NCBI RefSeq assembly: GCF_030272615.1
Contig: NC_081409.1
Location: 477,062,573-477,126,572 of the forward strand
Reading direction: 5' to 3'
Length of the DNA stretch: 64,000 bases
From: Cryptomeria japonica
Taxonomy: Eukaryota; Streptophyta; Pinopsida; Cupressales; Cupressaceae
A model generated the notes under the pieces. The model did not search any database, had not been told where the DNA came from, and saw only the letters and a list, made by a program, of their open reading frames with translations. Each line of letters begins with the position of its first letter. Within the stretch, counting starts at the first letter, position 1. The position numbers and the translations under genes were made by a program. Of the stretch, positions 35,478 through 48,033 are shown one piece after another.

Positions 35478-38073
35478 TGTAGAACACAAGATGCCACTTA
35501 GAGGGTGGTGAATCAGTGGTTTCCAAACTTAACCCTTTTAATACTAAATGTGATTATCGGTTAACATATCAAAGACCAAGTAAATATACCAATGAGATAA
35601 GAGAAGAGATAAATATGTAAGTAGACACAATGACACATCACATAATACCAGATACAAGAGGAAAACCCAATATGGGAGAAACCTTAGTGAGATGTGCTAA
35701 TGGAGTCTACTTCTCCAAGCTAGCCTCACAATAAACAATTGTTACAATATTTAGGGCACCGACCCAAGGAGCACCAACCCCCAATTTTAGGGTACCAACC
35801 CAAGAAGCACCAACCCCTAATTTAGGGCACCAACCCAAGGAGCACCAACCCCTAATTTAGGGCACCAACCCCTATTGATTTAGGGCACCAACCCCTGCAC
35901 CGAGCTCCAACTCAGTGATTACAATGAAATATATCAACACAATAGTAATAACGTTGTTAAAAATAAGCTTTGTATCTCTCACATATATCTTTGTCTGATG
36001 CTCTATGTTGTTTGCATCAGCTCTTCTAGATCTCCCTTGACTCTCCCTCTAACTTACTGGTAGAATCCTCACTTTGTCAATTTTATCTCTTCACTGCTTC
36101 TCTACTTCAGCCCTACCGGTTTAGACACTGCCAGTTTAACTCCTCTGTTTTCCTATCTCTTCTCTGCCAATTTAATTTTTGCTAACCCCTTACTAGTCTA
36201 CCTTTGCATTTCCTGACTTCCTCTGATCCTCACTCTATACTCGTTTACATTCTGATGCTTTCTTACCAGTTCTACCATTACTAGTTCACTTGACTGTCAA
36301 CTCTATGACAGTTCACCGGTCAAACCCCTCTTACCAATTCTCTCTTTAAGCACTTAGTCTCTTCAATATTCTTCGATGAACTCTCAGATTGATTAACTCT
36401 CTACTACACACTCACACTCTATTCTTCAATATCCCACACCACAACATCTGGTAGCATCAATGAATTTCAATCTTTTGCCTGCCTATTTATCCATTAGTCT
36501 TCCCACCAAAACATAACTTCAAACTTGGTGCACTAGGGTTTCCTTCACCAACCACGAGGTGAATCAGATTGGAACATGTCTCTGGGATTGACAAATTTTA
36601 ACAAATCACGCAACACTGCCATTATTCTTCCCTCCAATACACGTTTGCTATATTTAACAAAGATGACCCTTCTTTTTGTTAATCATAATAAATAGTCTCA
36701 CGGTTGCCTTCACCAAATTTGATATGCACTTAGACACTTTGCATCGATCATGATGCCAATGAATCAGATCTCTATCCTTTGATTTGTCTTGAGCTGCACG
36801 CCCCCTGCATATAACCCATGATTTTCATAGTCGATATTAATTTTAACCTACTCATCACCAACCTCGCCAAAACACTCTTCACCTACTATTGTACGTTTGC
36901 AACCTAGAGACTACGTGTCATCTCTGTCAGCATCCACCTCAGCTCATTGTGTTGGTTAAGGTATAGTCACCGACCACAAAACACAACAAGGTTATACCTA
37001 TCGGTTCATCTTACCTTGCTGGTTATACACTAACCGGTCAAACTTCATTCCATTCTTTTCTCTGTTCTACCGGTTGGATCACATTTTCCCGGTCACCACA
37101 CTTGCCAATCCACAACATGTATCCAGAGTGAGTCACTATACACATGTCCATCTGATAGGAGCTTTTCACTTTGCCTCTTTTCTCTCTTACCAATTGAGAT
37201 TGACATGTCAACAGTCTCTAATGCACACATCCTATCATACTGGTTGCATGGTAATCACAAGCATCAATCATCAGTAGGAATCTCTATTGATATCAGCAAC
37301 CTAGAGTGAATCCATATCCACAAATTCTAACACTTACCTTCTTCTTTATTTGACTGGTTCTCCTCTCAACTGGTTTGTCAAAGTGACAAACTCATCAATC
37401 CTCACTCTTCTTATTCCTGTCTCGATAGCTCATCATACTTTCCCTTGCTGATCCGATGCACATCTTTGATTTCACATGCTACAGGCTTATGATGTTTCAC
37501 TTTGGTCATCCGGTATGTGTCTTCAACCACTTGCCTTTAACTTCTCTGATTGTCTTATCCTGAAGGGTTATAATGCATTCTATGCATATTGGGATATAAG
37601 CTAAGTATTACTACTTACCGGTAGAAGTGGATGGACTAATGCACTAAACTTGACTTTACTAAAATTGAGCAGACATATCTTCAATCAGGCACATAACCTG
37701 ATAGACATCCCTTTTGTCTACCTTACTAACTTGCAGCAACCCAAACTCTGTCAGTCATATCTTTATCTTGTAATAACCTCTTCATCTGGTGGGAGTCCTA
37801 CTATATGACATCCAATGACTTACCAGTTGCCTGCACTTTCTCCATTTGCTCAACCTTTCTTTCTTACTGGTCATATGCTTTCCGGTTGGCAACTATACAC
37901 TTCCAACACATCACTCACCGATTGGAAATGCCACAATGTGAATTGTCTCCAATGCCTATTCACCGATCAACATCCCAACAATCCATACTATTTGACATCC
38001 CATATTTACCAGTGACAAGCTATACCACTAACATTCTATACCAGTTGACATCAATGACAACATAATGCCAACA
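35478..38073 (-). repeat. Y 5' LTR, 2.6 kb
   Basis: - strand TGTTGGCATTATG (38073) to TTCTACA (35478). Aligns over its length with 29818-32330. TATA-like GGATAAATAGG at 36482-36492; minisatellite at 35751-35905. Confidence 0.87.
35751..35905. repeat. Minisatellite in Y 5' LTR
   Basis: About five copies of a ~33-bp unit with GGGCACCAACCC and AGGAGCACCAACCCC; differs in copy arrangement from 30091-30230. Confidence 0.82.
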
Positions 38074-39225
38074 ATGTCATTTTAAGGAACCCAAGATATG
38101 TGTTCCATCCTGCCCGCAACTTCTCCAAAATTGAAACAAAACCATTGAAAACATAAGCATGAAATTATATAGCCGCAATCTCAGTAGGAGTCTCCTAAGT
38201 GATTTTTTGAATGCAATCCATCTTATGATACACTAAGGTGTCCAACCGGGGACCAATTAAGTTTTGCAGTTCACCTGTCTGCCCGATCATCCTCTCCTTC
38301 TCCTTCTCAAAATTCCTAATCTGCTCCATGATATTCAAAATTTTTCCTTCAATACTACCAGTTAAGTTAGCTATAGGATCATAAGCCTGAGAAATATGAG
38401 CCAACTGTCCTCTACAATTATCTATCTGCTTGTCTATCTTAGTAGTAAAATTGGTCAAAATTAGACAAGACATAAATTTTACCGCCTTTCGCTAAGGCCT
38501 CATCAATTAGTTTTAACTCCTTATCTAGCTTGGCCTTATAATTACTAATCATTTTTAAAAAATGTTTGAACTTTAGCATCTTTAAATTTCTCCATGGCTT
38601 GCCGAGTTGATGCCTTGGTCAAAGAATCAAACTGGGTGGATAAATGATCTATTAAGCTCTCAAGCTTACCGGATGAATTGGTGTTTGCATCAAGTTGTAG
38701 TTTCAATACCACTTGTTCCAAAAATTTAACCGATTTTTCAAGTTCCAATACCACCTGTTCTAAAAATTTAATCGATTTTTCAATGAGTCTCTTCTCTTCA
38801 GATTCTATCTGTGCTAACTCCTGACTAGCTTGTGCTTGGAGAGAAACATCAACAATCATCCTCTCTGCCAAAGATATCTGATTACATGGTTTATCAAAAC
38901 TGATATTGAACTGCAAAAAACTCCCTTGGCTTTGAATTTTAGCTGTGTCAATTGCCACAAGGATCAGAGTCTCCATTTCCTTACCCTTTCCTTCATCTAG
39001 TTCTTCCTCTTTTTCCTCTACCTTTTTCTCAGCTTCGACCTGTTCGGATTTATGTTATTTAGGTGCCTCCTATGCACCGCTGTCACCACTTGCTGCACCA
39101 TCCTCTTCCTCTGCTAGATTATCATTTTCTTTTGCATGATCAACCTCAACAGAATCCAAAATTTGTTTCTCTGCAACATCCTAAGTATCCTCTTCCTTAT
39201 TTACATCATTAACCGAAGGATTTTG
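38074..39225 (-). pseudogene. X unit 4 coiled-coil-like ORF, main part
   Basis: Continuation of the unit split by Y. Carries a 42-bp tandem duplication (38701-38742 / 38743-38784) that adds 14 residues, two heptads, of the type EKSxKFLEQVVLxL. The N-terminal EEKEEE stretch is open, unlike units 1, 3, 5 and 7. The frame offset near 38480 is shared with other units. Confidence 0.48.
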
Positions 39226-39373
39226 TTATTTGTTGCATGTTTACATTCTTTTCTATTATGCATTGCTAATTGATAGATAAAGAATATGTTTGTGGATTTG
39301 ACTTCTAGTAGATAGCTGATTCATGCCCCCCCCCCCCTCCATGATCCCTGATTCTAACTATTGGTATCAGAGC
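39226..39373 (+). repeat. X unit 4 misoriented LTR terminus and primer site
   Basis: Terminus with an expanded C run (39327-39337); primer site 39360-39373, meeting - strand LTR at GAGCTC. Confidence 0.75.
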
Positions 39374-40078
39374 TCACTGCTCAATTATAATTGCTTGGAA
39401 GGCTACAACCTTCAAGGAAGTCTCACTGACTTACAATTTGATTACAATGAGGAAATACAATGAAATGAACTCTGAAGTAGCATCTAGCAATGCAAGAATG
39501 AGTTCCGGTTAAGTACTAAATCTCTAACTGTCTTTGCTCTACTGAATACTCTAATTCCATCTCAGTTAGCTACCTAATTGTCTGTAAGAAAAAAGCGCAC
39601 ATGAAACTGGGCTCAATCACACCAAAATAGATTAGCACAATAGTATTACCACCAAAACCAATTGCCAATTTGATCTTATATATTCAATCTTAGCACAAAA
39701 GTAATATCCTTGAAGTCGGCTTCAAGAAGTGTAACGTGTAGCTCCAAGTCGGCTTCAAGAAGTGTAACGTGTATCTCCAAGTCGGATTCAACCTTGAACA
39801 AAACATAGCACCAGACCAAAAGAGTGTATTGACATGCTTCCTAAGGATCTTCCCTTTCATCAAGAACACAAAATCAACCACCAAAATTACTGCAATCATT
39901 GAAAATAATTTCAGACCAAAACATCACCAAGATATCCTATTTTACTGGTTAACTCCAACTTTTGGATAAGATGAATCATGACCACCAGATCGAGTCTGCA
40001 AGAAGAGTTACCATGAATGACAACCCTAGACCATAAATCAAGCATCGAAGATCACCAGATGAGTGTCAATTTCTAAAA
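39370..40078 (-). repeat. X unit 4 LTR front part with a duplicated GCCGAC box
   Basis: Full front part, start near 40078. A 33-bp tandem duplication (39715-39747 / 39748-39780) raises the intact GCCGAC boxes to two, with a third degenerate. Confidence 0.75.
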
Positions 40079-40354
40079 TTCTCCCCCTTTGGCATTGATG
40101 GAAACACCTGTGAAAAAATGTCTAAGTGTTGAAACTTGTGAAACCTATACACCAGATGAAAGAATGTAAGAATTCTAAGGCTCCCCCTTAGATAAAAAAT
40201 CCAAAAATATGCATTACATTGGACTATACTCTCCATACATACAATCAACCTGTACATTTTTCACCTCATCTCTCCCCCTTTGACAACAATGCCAAAGATA
40301 GGGCGTGCATCAACATTTCTTTTATATATATACACATTCATCAAATGATCAAAT

Positions 40355-40520
40355 CTATACATGATTTTTCAGGACATATGCATATGCCATCTTAAGGAAC
40401 CCAAGATATGTGTTCCATCCTGCCTGCAACTTCTCCAAAATTGAAACAAAACCATTCAAAAGATAAGCATGAAATTTTATAGCCGCAGTCTCAGTAGGAG
40501 TCTCTTGAGACATGATTTGA
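40355..40520 (-). pseudogene. X unit 5 ORF, 3' part before the copia insertion
   Basis: C-terminal coding part of the X ORF, stop at 40355-40357. The sequence resumes at 47416 after the copia element, and again at 59137 after the gypsy element. Confidence 0.6.
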
Positions 40521-41652
40521 ATGCTCTACCAACAACTTTCTAGTCTTGATAGGTTGTTTGGTTTCTAGTTGGATTGGATCTGGTATGATCCAGTATGCTA
40601 TGGAATTGGATTATTCATGCTACTCATGTTCATGTTGAATCAGTTGGTTTTGTTCTAGTGATCAGATGCCACCCTGTATGTTGGCAAGCTTGGTTTGTTG
40701 TTCTGACAAGGGTTTCATCGATAGAGCTTTGATGAAGAAATTTGATGAATTGCATAAGTGGTGTTGGTAAGGCTTCTGGTGGAGTTTCAAGATGCTGATG
40801 GTGATTATGTTCGGGACTTGGCGGATTGAGATCATTGCTTTAGCATGTGGACCTAAAATGGGTCCCGATGTATCTAGGTTATGGATCGGCTTAATGTAAT
40901 GTGTGGATTGGACCTCTTGATGTGTTTCTAGGATGTCTTAAGGGTTGGATATTATTTTTTTGGTTTTAGGATGACATGTTTTGTAATTGTTTTATTATCT
41001 AGTGGCTGACCTAATTGTTTATGGTCGAGGGTTTGTATATATATGATGTAAGATCTCATTGTAGATCATCATGGAATGTGATATGGATATGTAAGGAGTG
41101 AATAATGTAATAATCATTCAGGTAGAGGATTTGGTCAATCATTGGTGATCGAGTTGGGTTTATGTAAGAGGATTTAGTCCTCTGGTATTGAGCTTAACTA
41201 GAACTGTATTCAGGCATAGGAGATGATATCTTTGCATTTTATTCATTTCTCCAAATTGTAATCTAGATTTTTATGTAGTCTATGAGACTCCTTTTGTGAT
41301 GAGCAGTGTGCTCTAGGATGTTGGCCTTCCTGCAAGTGGAAGCCCCTGAATTGTAATTCACATACTTACTACCGAAGTATTATCTGATTGTGGGTAGGCT
41401 TCCCACCATGGTTTTTCCCTTTACCGGGTTTTCCACATATAAATCTTGGTGTCATGTGGATGGTATTTATTCTTTGATTATTGCTTATGCTTAATTGGTT
41501 TATCTTCTATTTCGGTATTTGGTTTATGTATTCCAGTATTGATCTTTTGGGTTCTGGTATTAAAGTTTTAATTGTTTAAGGTTAAGGTAATTTGGTGACA
41601 ACTGATTCACCTCCCCTCTAAATTGTCTTCTGGTTATTTGAACTGTCTAACA
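40521..41652 (+). repeat. Copia 5' LTR, first ~75 bp deleted
   Basis: Aligns with the 3' LTR from ATGCTCTACC (3' LTR ATGCTTTACC) and ends CTAACA before the primer site. TATA box TATATATA at 41036-41044; U5 block TTTTTCCCTTTACCGGG near 41410. Confidence 0.88.
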
Positions 41653-41653
41653 A

Positions 41654-41667
41654 TTGGTATTAGAGCT
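41654..41667 (+). promoter_or_regulatory. Copia primer-binding site, tRNA-Met
   Basis: TTGGTATTAGAGCT, one transition from the usual TTGGTATCAGAGC, one base after the LTR end. Confidence 0.85.
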
Positions 41668-41710
41668 CTGGTCCTCTTTGCAGAAATCTTAACTACTTGA
41701 GGAAGATCCT

Positions 41711-42620
41711 ATGATGACTAACAGTTCAAGTTCATCTAGTTCATTTGGAGCTATCTTTCAGAGAGATATTCCTAGTCTTGATGGAAAAAATTACACAATA
41801 TGGAAGATTAGGATGGAGACTCATCTGAGATGTCTTGGTAAGGAGATTTGGGAGATCACACAGAATGGTGTTACACCTCATAATAAAACATCTAGAAATC
41901 CTCTTCCAACAAACTTGGATAAGGAGCTTGAGAATGATTGTGGAGCAAGAGAAGCCCTCTTTTGTGTACTTTATGATAAGCAAATAATGGGACTAACTGA
42001 AAAATCATTTGCAAAGGCTATATGGGACAAGTTGGAGACTCTTAATGAAGGTGACCTTACTATGAAGATTGCTAAACTTGATGGTTACTGGGTGAGATAT
42101 GAAAACGTGAAGATGGAAGAAGATGAAAGGATTACTGCATTAATGGAAAGGGTAAATGAGATTGTTATGGGAATTCAATGTTGTGGTGGAACTCTAAGTG
42201 AAGATGAAATAGTTTCTAAAGTTCTGAGAGCCTTACCACCAGCTTACAAGATGAAGGCTATTGCAATTAATGAATTGAGAACAATGGCTAATACTTCTAT
42301 CAATAAAGATACCTTGGTTGGGAAATTATCTGCTTTTGAGCTTGAAGAATTTGGACCCTCCTGAGCTATGAAGTTTGAACCTAATTTTCATGCATTTGCA
42401 TCATCAACTGACAAGAAAGATTGGAAAGATTTATATGCAAAGGAATTGGATGATATGAAGAGAGAAGATGAAGAATTTGAGTAGCTTGAAGCCCTATTTT
42501 CTAGAAGAGTACCTGAAGGACCGGTAGGAAGTAAGTATGAAGGAAAATAACGTTTTAAATGTTTTGCATGTAATAATATTGGTCATTTTGCATCTAGATG
42601 TCCTAAAAGGAATTCAAGAT
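41711..42620 (+). pseudogene. gag: Copia gag with CCHC zinc knuckle
   Basis: ATG at 41711; the first 217 codons are open (to TGA at 42362). DUF4219-like start (IPSLDGKNYTIWKIRME) and UBN2-like capsid core (AKAIWDKLETLNEG, DERITALMERVNEIV, DEIVSKVLRALPPAYKMK). After TGA, TAG (42482) and TAA (42548) the same frame holds the knuckle CFACNNIGHFASRC near 42560-42602. The capsid packages element RNA. Confidence 0.9.
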
Positions 42621-45600
42621 TTGAAGAGAGAGCTAGAAGATCTTTTAAGCCTAACCTTGGATATCAGAACAAGTATAATAAGTACAGGAAAAATAAAGAT
42701 AAATCATGCTACATAGCAGATGAGGAAGGTGTGACTTATTTTGATGATGAATCGACATAAGACTCTACTAGTGGTTCCAACAATGGAAAGGAATGGGTGT
42801 TATTGGCTATCAAGGAAGATGTTCCATCACTGGAAGAGAATGTACCTAAAGAGAAGGCACTTGCTGCTAAAATTGAAGATAAGGCTGAATGGGTAATTGA
42901 CAGTGGATGTTCACATCATATGATTGGAGATAAAGGGAAGTTTCTATCTTTGCAAGAATTTGATTGTGGTCTAGTTAGATTTGGAGATGACAAAGAATGT
43001 ATGATCAAGGGAAAAGGAACTATATCATTTGATGGTAAGCACAATACTGATAATGTTTATTATGTTGAAGGTTTAAGGCATAATCTTTTGAGTGTAGGAC
43101 AATTGGTAGATAAGGGATTTCAATTACAGTTCAAGGATGGAAAATGAAAAATCATTAATAGATCTAGCTTGGAGATTGCAACCGGTACACAGACAAAAGG
43201 TAATATATTTCATTTGAATTTTGGTGAGAAGACCTGTTTGATTGTACAAATTGATGAGAGTTGGCTATGGCATAAAAGGTTATGTCATGTGAGTTTTGAT
43301 TGCATTGTAAAAATTAGTTCAACTAAGGCAGTTAGAGATATACCTAAGATTATGAAGCCCTATAATCCGGTATGTAAAGAATGTCAAATGGGAAAATAGG
43401 TTAGAACCTCTTTTAAGAGTATACAAGATAAATCTAATGATATTCTTGATCTTATTAATACTGATCTGTATGGCCCTGCTAGAGTTAAAAGTTTTCAAGG
43501 TGATAGATATTTTATACTAATCATTGATGATTATTCTAAAATGATGTGGGTTACTTTTCTAAGGGAGAAATCCAAGGCTTTTGAAAAGTTTAAAATATTT
43601 AAAGCTAAAGTTGAGACAGAGACAAGATTGAAGATTAAATGTTTAAGGTTAGATCATGGTGGAGAATTCACATCCGATGAGTTTAATAACTTTTGTGAGA
43701 AGCATGGTATAAGGAGATAATTTTCTGCTCCTCGGACACCTCAACAGAATGGAGTTGTGGAAAGGAAGAACATAACTATCTTGGATGCTACTAGAACAAT
43801 GATGATGGAAGCTAGTCTACCTCATATCTACTAGAGAGAAGCAGTGAGCACAACAATTTATACATTCAACAAAGTACATATCAAAGGAGAATCCGATAAG
43901 ACACCTTATGAATTATGGTTTGGAAATACACCTACAGTTAAGTATTTCAGAATCTTTGGTAGTAAATGTTATATCAGGAGAGATGATATCATTAGCAAAT
44001 TTGATCCTAGATGTGATGAAGGAATTTTTCTTTGTTATTCTAATGAAAGAAAAACATATAGATGTTATAACAAGAGATTGCAGAGAATTGTGGAGAGTGC
44101 TAATGTCAAGGTGGATGAGCTGAATAGAAGTCAAAGCAGACTTTATTAGCAAGAACCGATAGTGGAAATGTTATATCTGAACCGGTAGCACCTTTACCAA
44201 AATAGAATGTTGAACCAGTTACTCTAACAATATCAGAAAATTCAATAGTAACTAAATAATCAAGAAGAGGAACAAAGAGTTAGAAGACTCCTAGGTATGT
44301 GAGATTGAATCATTTAGAAGAACAGATCATTGGGGATAAGAACAATGGAGTAATGACAAGAAGGAGATTGGCATCTAATGAGGTATGTTTAATTTCTCAT
44401 GTTGAACCAGTATCAGTAATTGAAGCATGTAAAGATGAATGTTGGATGAAAGCTATGGAAGAAGAATTAGATCAGATTGAGAAAAATAACACATGGACTT
44501 TAGTTCCCCGACCTAAAAATAAGAATGTTATTGGAACTAAATGGGTTTTTAGGAATAAAATGAATGAAGATGGTCAAGTTGTAAGGAATAAAGCTAGATT
44601 GGTTTGTAAAGGATATTCTCAGAAGGAAGGAATTGATTATGGTGGAACTTTTGCACCTGTAGCTAGGATTGAAGCTGTAAGATTATTTCTTGCCTATGCT
44701 GTACATAAAAACTACAAGGTTTATCAGATGGATGTCAAGTGTGCATTTTTGAATGGAGATCTTGATGAGGAAGTTTATATTGAGAAACTTGATTGTTTTT
44801 CACTTTCAGATGATACAAACATGGTTTGTAGGTTAAGGAAAGCTTTATATGGATTGAAACAGGCACCTAGAGCTTGGTATACAAGGTTAGATAAATATCT
44901 TTTGAAGCTTAGTTTCACTAAAGGTAATGCTGACAATAATCTATATTATAAAGTCACTGATGATGATATATTGATTATTGAAGTTTTTGTTGATGAAATC
45001 ATTTTTGGAGGTGAAGATAAGTTGTGCATGGAATTTTCTAAGAATATGGAGTAAGAATTTGAAATGTCTATGATTGGAAAAATGAAATTTTTCTTAGGTT
45101 TGTAGATTACTCAGACTGATAAAGGTATTTTCATCTGTCAAACTAAGTATGCTAGGGAATTATTGAAGAAATTTGGTATGGTAGATTCTAAATCGGTAAG
45201 TACTCCTATGGTTACAAGTGATAAATTATGAAGGAAAGATGTTTCTGCACCGGTAAATCCTACAAGATACAAATCTATGATTGGAGGTCTGCTATATTTG
45301 ACTCAGACTAGGCCTCACATAATGAATGTTGTTTGTATTGCATCTAGATTTCATAGTGATCCTAGAGAGAATCATTAGAGTACGATAAAATAATTTTTAT
45401 ATAGTTGCAAGGTACATCTGAATATGGTTTGTGGTATCGTAAGGATGTTGACTTTACTTTATGTGCATATACAGATGTAGATTGGGCTGGCGATGTTGAT
45501 GACCAGAAAAGTACTTCCAGTGGAGCTTTCTTTCTTGGAAAGAAGTTGGTTTCATGGATCAATAAGAAATAATCATGTAATTCTTTATCTATTGCTGAAG

Positions 45601-45818
45601 CTGAGTATGTTGTTGCTGCTACTAACTATGCACAAGTTCTATGGATGAAGCAAATGCTAAAGGACATTAAAGTGCATTGCACTAGACCGATAGTTATACT
45701 TGTTTATGGGAACACTAAAGAACATATTGCAGATATTTTCACTAAACCTTTTCCTAAAGAATCATTTGAGTACTTGAGAGACAAATTAGGGGTTTCTGCC
45801 CCTTCAATAGAGAAATGA
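42621..45818 (+). pseudogene. pol: Copia pol: protease, integrase, RT, RNase H
   Basis: Protease WVIDSGCSHHM (DSG at 42899-42907). Pre-integrase zinc region (LWHKRLCHVSF ... CKECQMGK, 43260-43399). Integrase catalytic core about 43430-43820 (TDLYGP, LDHGGEF, QNGVVERKN). RT 44420-45350 ([42 protein letters not shown]), where the usual YVDD is FVDE (about 44986-44997). RNase H about 45430-45800 (TDVDWAGDVDDQKSTSSGAFF, AEAEYV, ADIFTKPF), with an internal deletion before HIADIF. Stops include TGA 43145, TAG 43397 and TAA 45052; frameshifts near 44150-44290 and 45400. Ends at TGA 45816-45818. Confidence 0.92.
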
Positions 45819-46185
45819 TTGATGCTATTTGACATCAGTTTGATGTGTATTATCAGAGATATTATTCATTCCGACATTGATATGGGGATGCTACTGCTCA
45901 GGGGGAGTAGTTAGCCTTGTGTTTTAGTGGTTTTTGGTTTTTTCTTTGATATATTTGTCAGATTTATGGCATTGATGTCAAAGGGGGAGAGATATATGTG
46001 AAAAATAGAGCTTTACAGGGATATCATTCACAGGGGGAGTTTGGTCTTTGTTTCAAAATTTTATTTCTATATCTTGGTATGGGAGATTGTTGGTTGTCTT
46101 CCATTTGAGGAGACTTATTTTGGCATTTCTTGGCACTTGGATGTTTTTCACATCTAGTGTTGCCATCAATGCCAAAGGGGGAGAT
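45819..46185 (+). other. Copia 3' untranslated region with four purine boxes
   Basis: Non-coding. GGGGGAG boxes near 45901, 45984, 46033 and 46177; the last (AAAGGGGGAGAT) abuts the 3' LTR and is the likely functional tract. The context of the last box, ATCAATGCCAAAGGGGGAG, recurs in X and Y. Confidence 0.75.
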
Positions 46186-47415
46186 TGTTGGCCACTTGGA
46201 GGAATTGATTATGTGTTGCATTGATGTTTTATCATTGATGTCAACACTAGCTATTTTGGATGCTTTACCGACACCTTTCTAGTCCCGGTAGGTTGTTTGG
46301 TTTCTGGTTGGATTGGATCTGGTATGATCTTGTATGTTTGGGTTATGGAATTGGCTTATTCATGCTACTCATGTTCATGTTCAGTTAGTTGGTTTTGTTC
46401 TGGTGATCAGATGCTACCTTGTATGCTGGCAAGCTTAGTTTGTTGTTCCAGCAAGGGTTTCATAGACAGAGCTTTGATGAAGATTTTTGATGAATTGCAT
46501 AAGTGGTGTTGTGTGGATTTTGGTGGAGATTTAGGATGTTGATGGTGATCATGTTTAAGACTTGACAAATTGAGATAATTGCTTTAGTGTGTGGACCTAA
46601 AATGGGTCCCAGTGTATCTAGTTTATGGACCGACTTAATGTAACGTGTGGATTAGACCTCTCGATGTCTTTTCAGGATGTCTTATGGGTTAGATATTATT
46701 TGTTTGGTCTTAAGCGGACATGTTTTGTAATTATGTAATTGTTTTATTGTCTAGTGGCTGACCTGATTGTTTATGGTCGAGGGTTTGTATATATATGATG
46801 TAAGATCTCATTGTAGATCATCATGGAATGGGATATTGATATGTAAGGAGTGAATAATGTAGTAATCATCTAGGCAGAGGATTTAGCTGATCATTGGTGA
46901 TCGAGTTGGGTTTATGTAAGAGGATTTAGTGCTTTAGTATTAAGATTAACCAGAACTGTACTCAAGCATAGGAGATGCTATCTTTGCAGTTCATTCATTT
47001 CTTTGGATTGTAGTCTAGATTATAGTCTAGATTTCTATGTAGTCAGTGAGACTCCTTTTGTGATGAGCAATGTGCTCTAGGCTGTTGGCCTTCCTAGAAG
47101 TGTGGGCCCCTCAATTATAATTAACATACTTACTGCAGAAGTATTATCTGACTGTGGGTAGGCTTCCCACCATGGTTTTTCCCTTTATCAATTTTTCCAT
47201 GTATAAATCTTGGTGTCATGTGGATGGTATTTATTTTTTGATTAATGCTTATGCTTAATTGGTTTATCTGATATTTTGATATTTGGTTTATGCATTCCAG
47301 TATGATCTTTTGGGTTTTGATATTAAAGTTTTAATTGTTTAAGGTTCTGGTAATTTTGGTGACAATTGATTCACCTCCCTCTCAGTTGTCTTCTGGTTAT
47401 TTGAACTTTCTAACA
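46186..47415 (+). repeat. Copia 3' LTR
   Basis: 1230 bp, TGTTGGCCACTTGG to TTCTAACA. TATA box 46788-46796. Followed by AGTCCATCTTATGATACAC, the resumption of the X ORF of unit 5. Confidence 0.9.
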
Positions 47416-48033
47416 AGTCCATCTTATGATACACTAAGGTGTCCAACTAGGGACCAATTAGGTTCCAGAGTTCACCTGTTCGCTTGATCATCCTCTCCTT
47501 CTCCTTCTCAAAATTCCTAATCTGCATAATGATATTCAAAAATTTTCCTTCAATACTACCAGTTAAGTTAGCTGTAGGATCATAAGCCTGAGAAATATGA
47601 GCTAATTGTCCTCTATAATTATCTATCTGCTTGTCTATCCCAGTAGTAAAATTGGTCAAAATTAGACAAGACATAAATTTTACTGCCTTTCGCTAAGGCC
47701 TCATCAATTAGTTTTAACTCCTTATCTAGCTGGGCCTTATCATTACTAGTCATTTGCAAAAATGTTTGAACTTCAACATTTTTAAATTTCTCCATAGCTT
47801 GCTGGGGCTGATGTCTTGGTCAAAGAATCAAACCGGGTGGATATATGATCTATTAAGTTCTGAAGCTTACCGTATGAACTAGTGTTTGCATCAAGTTGCA
47901 GTTCTGGTACCACCTGTTCCAAAAATTTAACCAATTTTTCAATGAGTCTCTTTTCTTTAGATTTTGTTGGTGCTAACTCTTGACTAGCTTGTGCTTGGAG
48001 AGAAGCAACAACAATCATCCTCTCTGTCAAAGA
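47416..48033 (-). pseudogene. X unit 5 ORF, middle part
   Basis: Contains QIDNYRGQLAHISQAYDPTANL and LQAQASQELAP blocks of the X ORF between the copia and gypsy insertions. Ends with the gypsy TSD AAAGA (48029-48033). Confidence 0.6.

Larger units (their letters stand above)
29818..38073 (-). mobile_element. Element Y: gag-only copia-type LTR retrotransposon
   Basis: 8.26 kb on the - strand: 5' LTR 35478-38073, tRNA-Met primer site 35464-35477, gag about 33647-35402, non-coding 32331-33646, 3' LTR 29818-32330. No protease, integrase or RT is detectable in the 3.1-kb interior, so it is non-autonomous, like elements described as TR-GAG or large retrotransposon derivatives. The 5-bp TSD ATGCC/ATGTC has one transition. 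Inserted in X unit 4. Confidence 0.85.
40521..47415 (+). mobile_element. Ty1/copia LTR retrotransposon, decayed
   Basis: 5' LTR 40521-41652 (start missing), primer site 41654-41667, a single-frame gag-pol region 41711-45818 in copia order (protease, integrase, RT, RNase H), four purine boxes, 3' LTR 46186-47415. Multiple stops and two frameshifts. It interrupts the X ORF of unit 5 between GAATG and AGTCC; the left TSD is lost with the LTR start. Confidence 0.93.

Noticed and set aside
35751-35905. Regularly spaced repeats that could suggest a CRISPR-like array
   Set aside because: Plant retrotransposon context, no unique spacers, degenerate contiguous units: a minisatellite.
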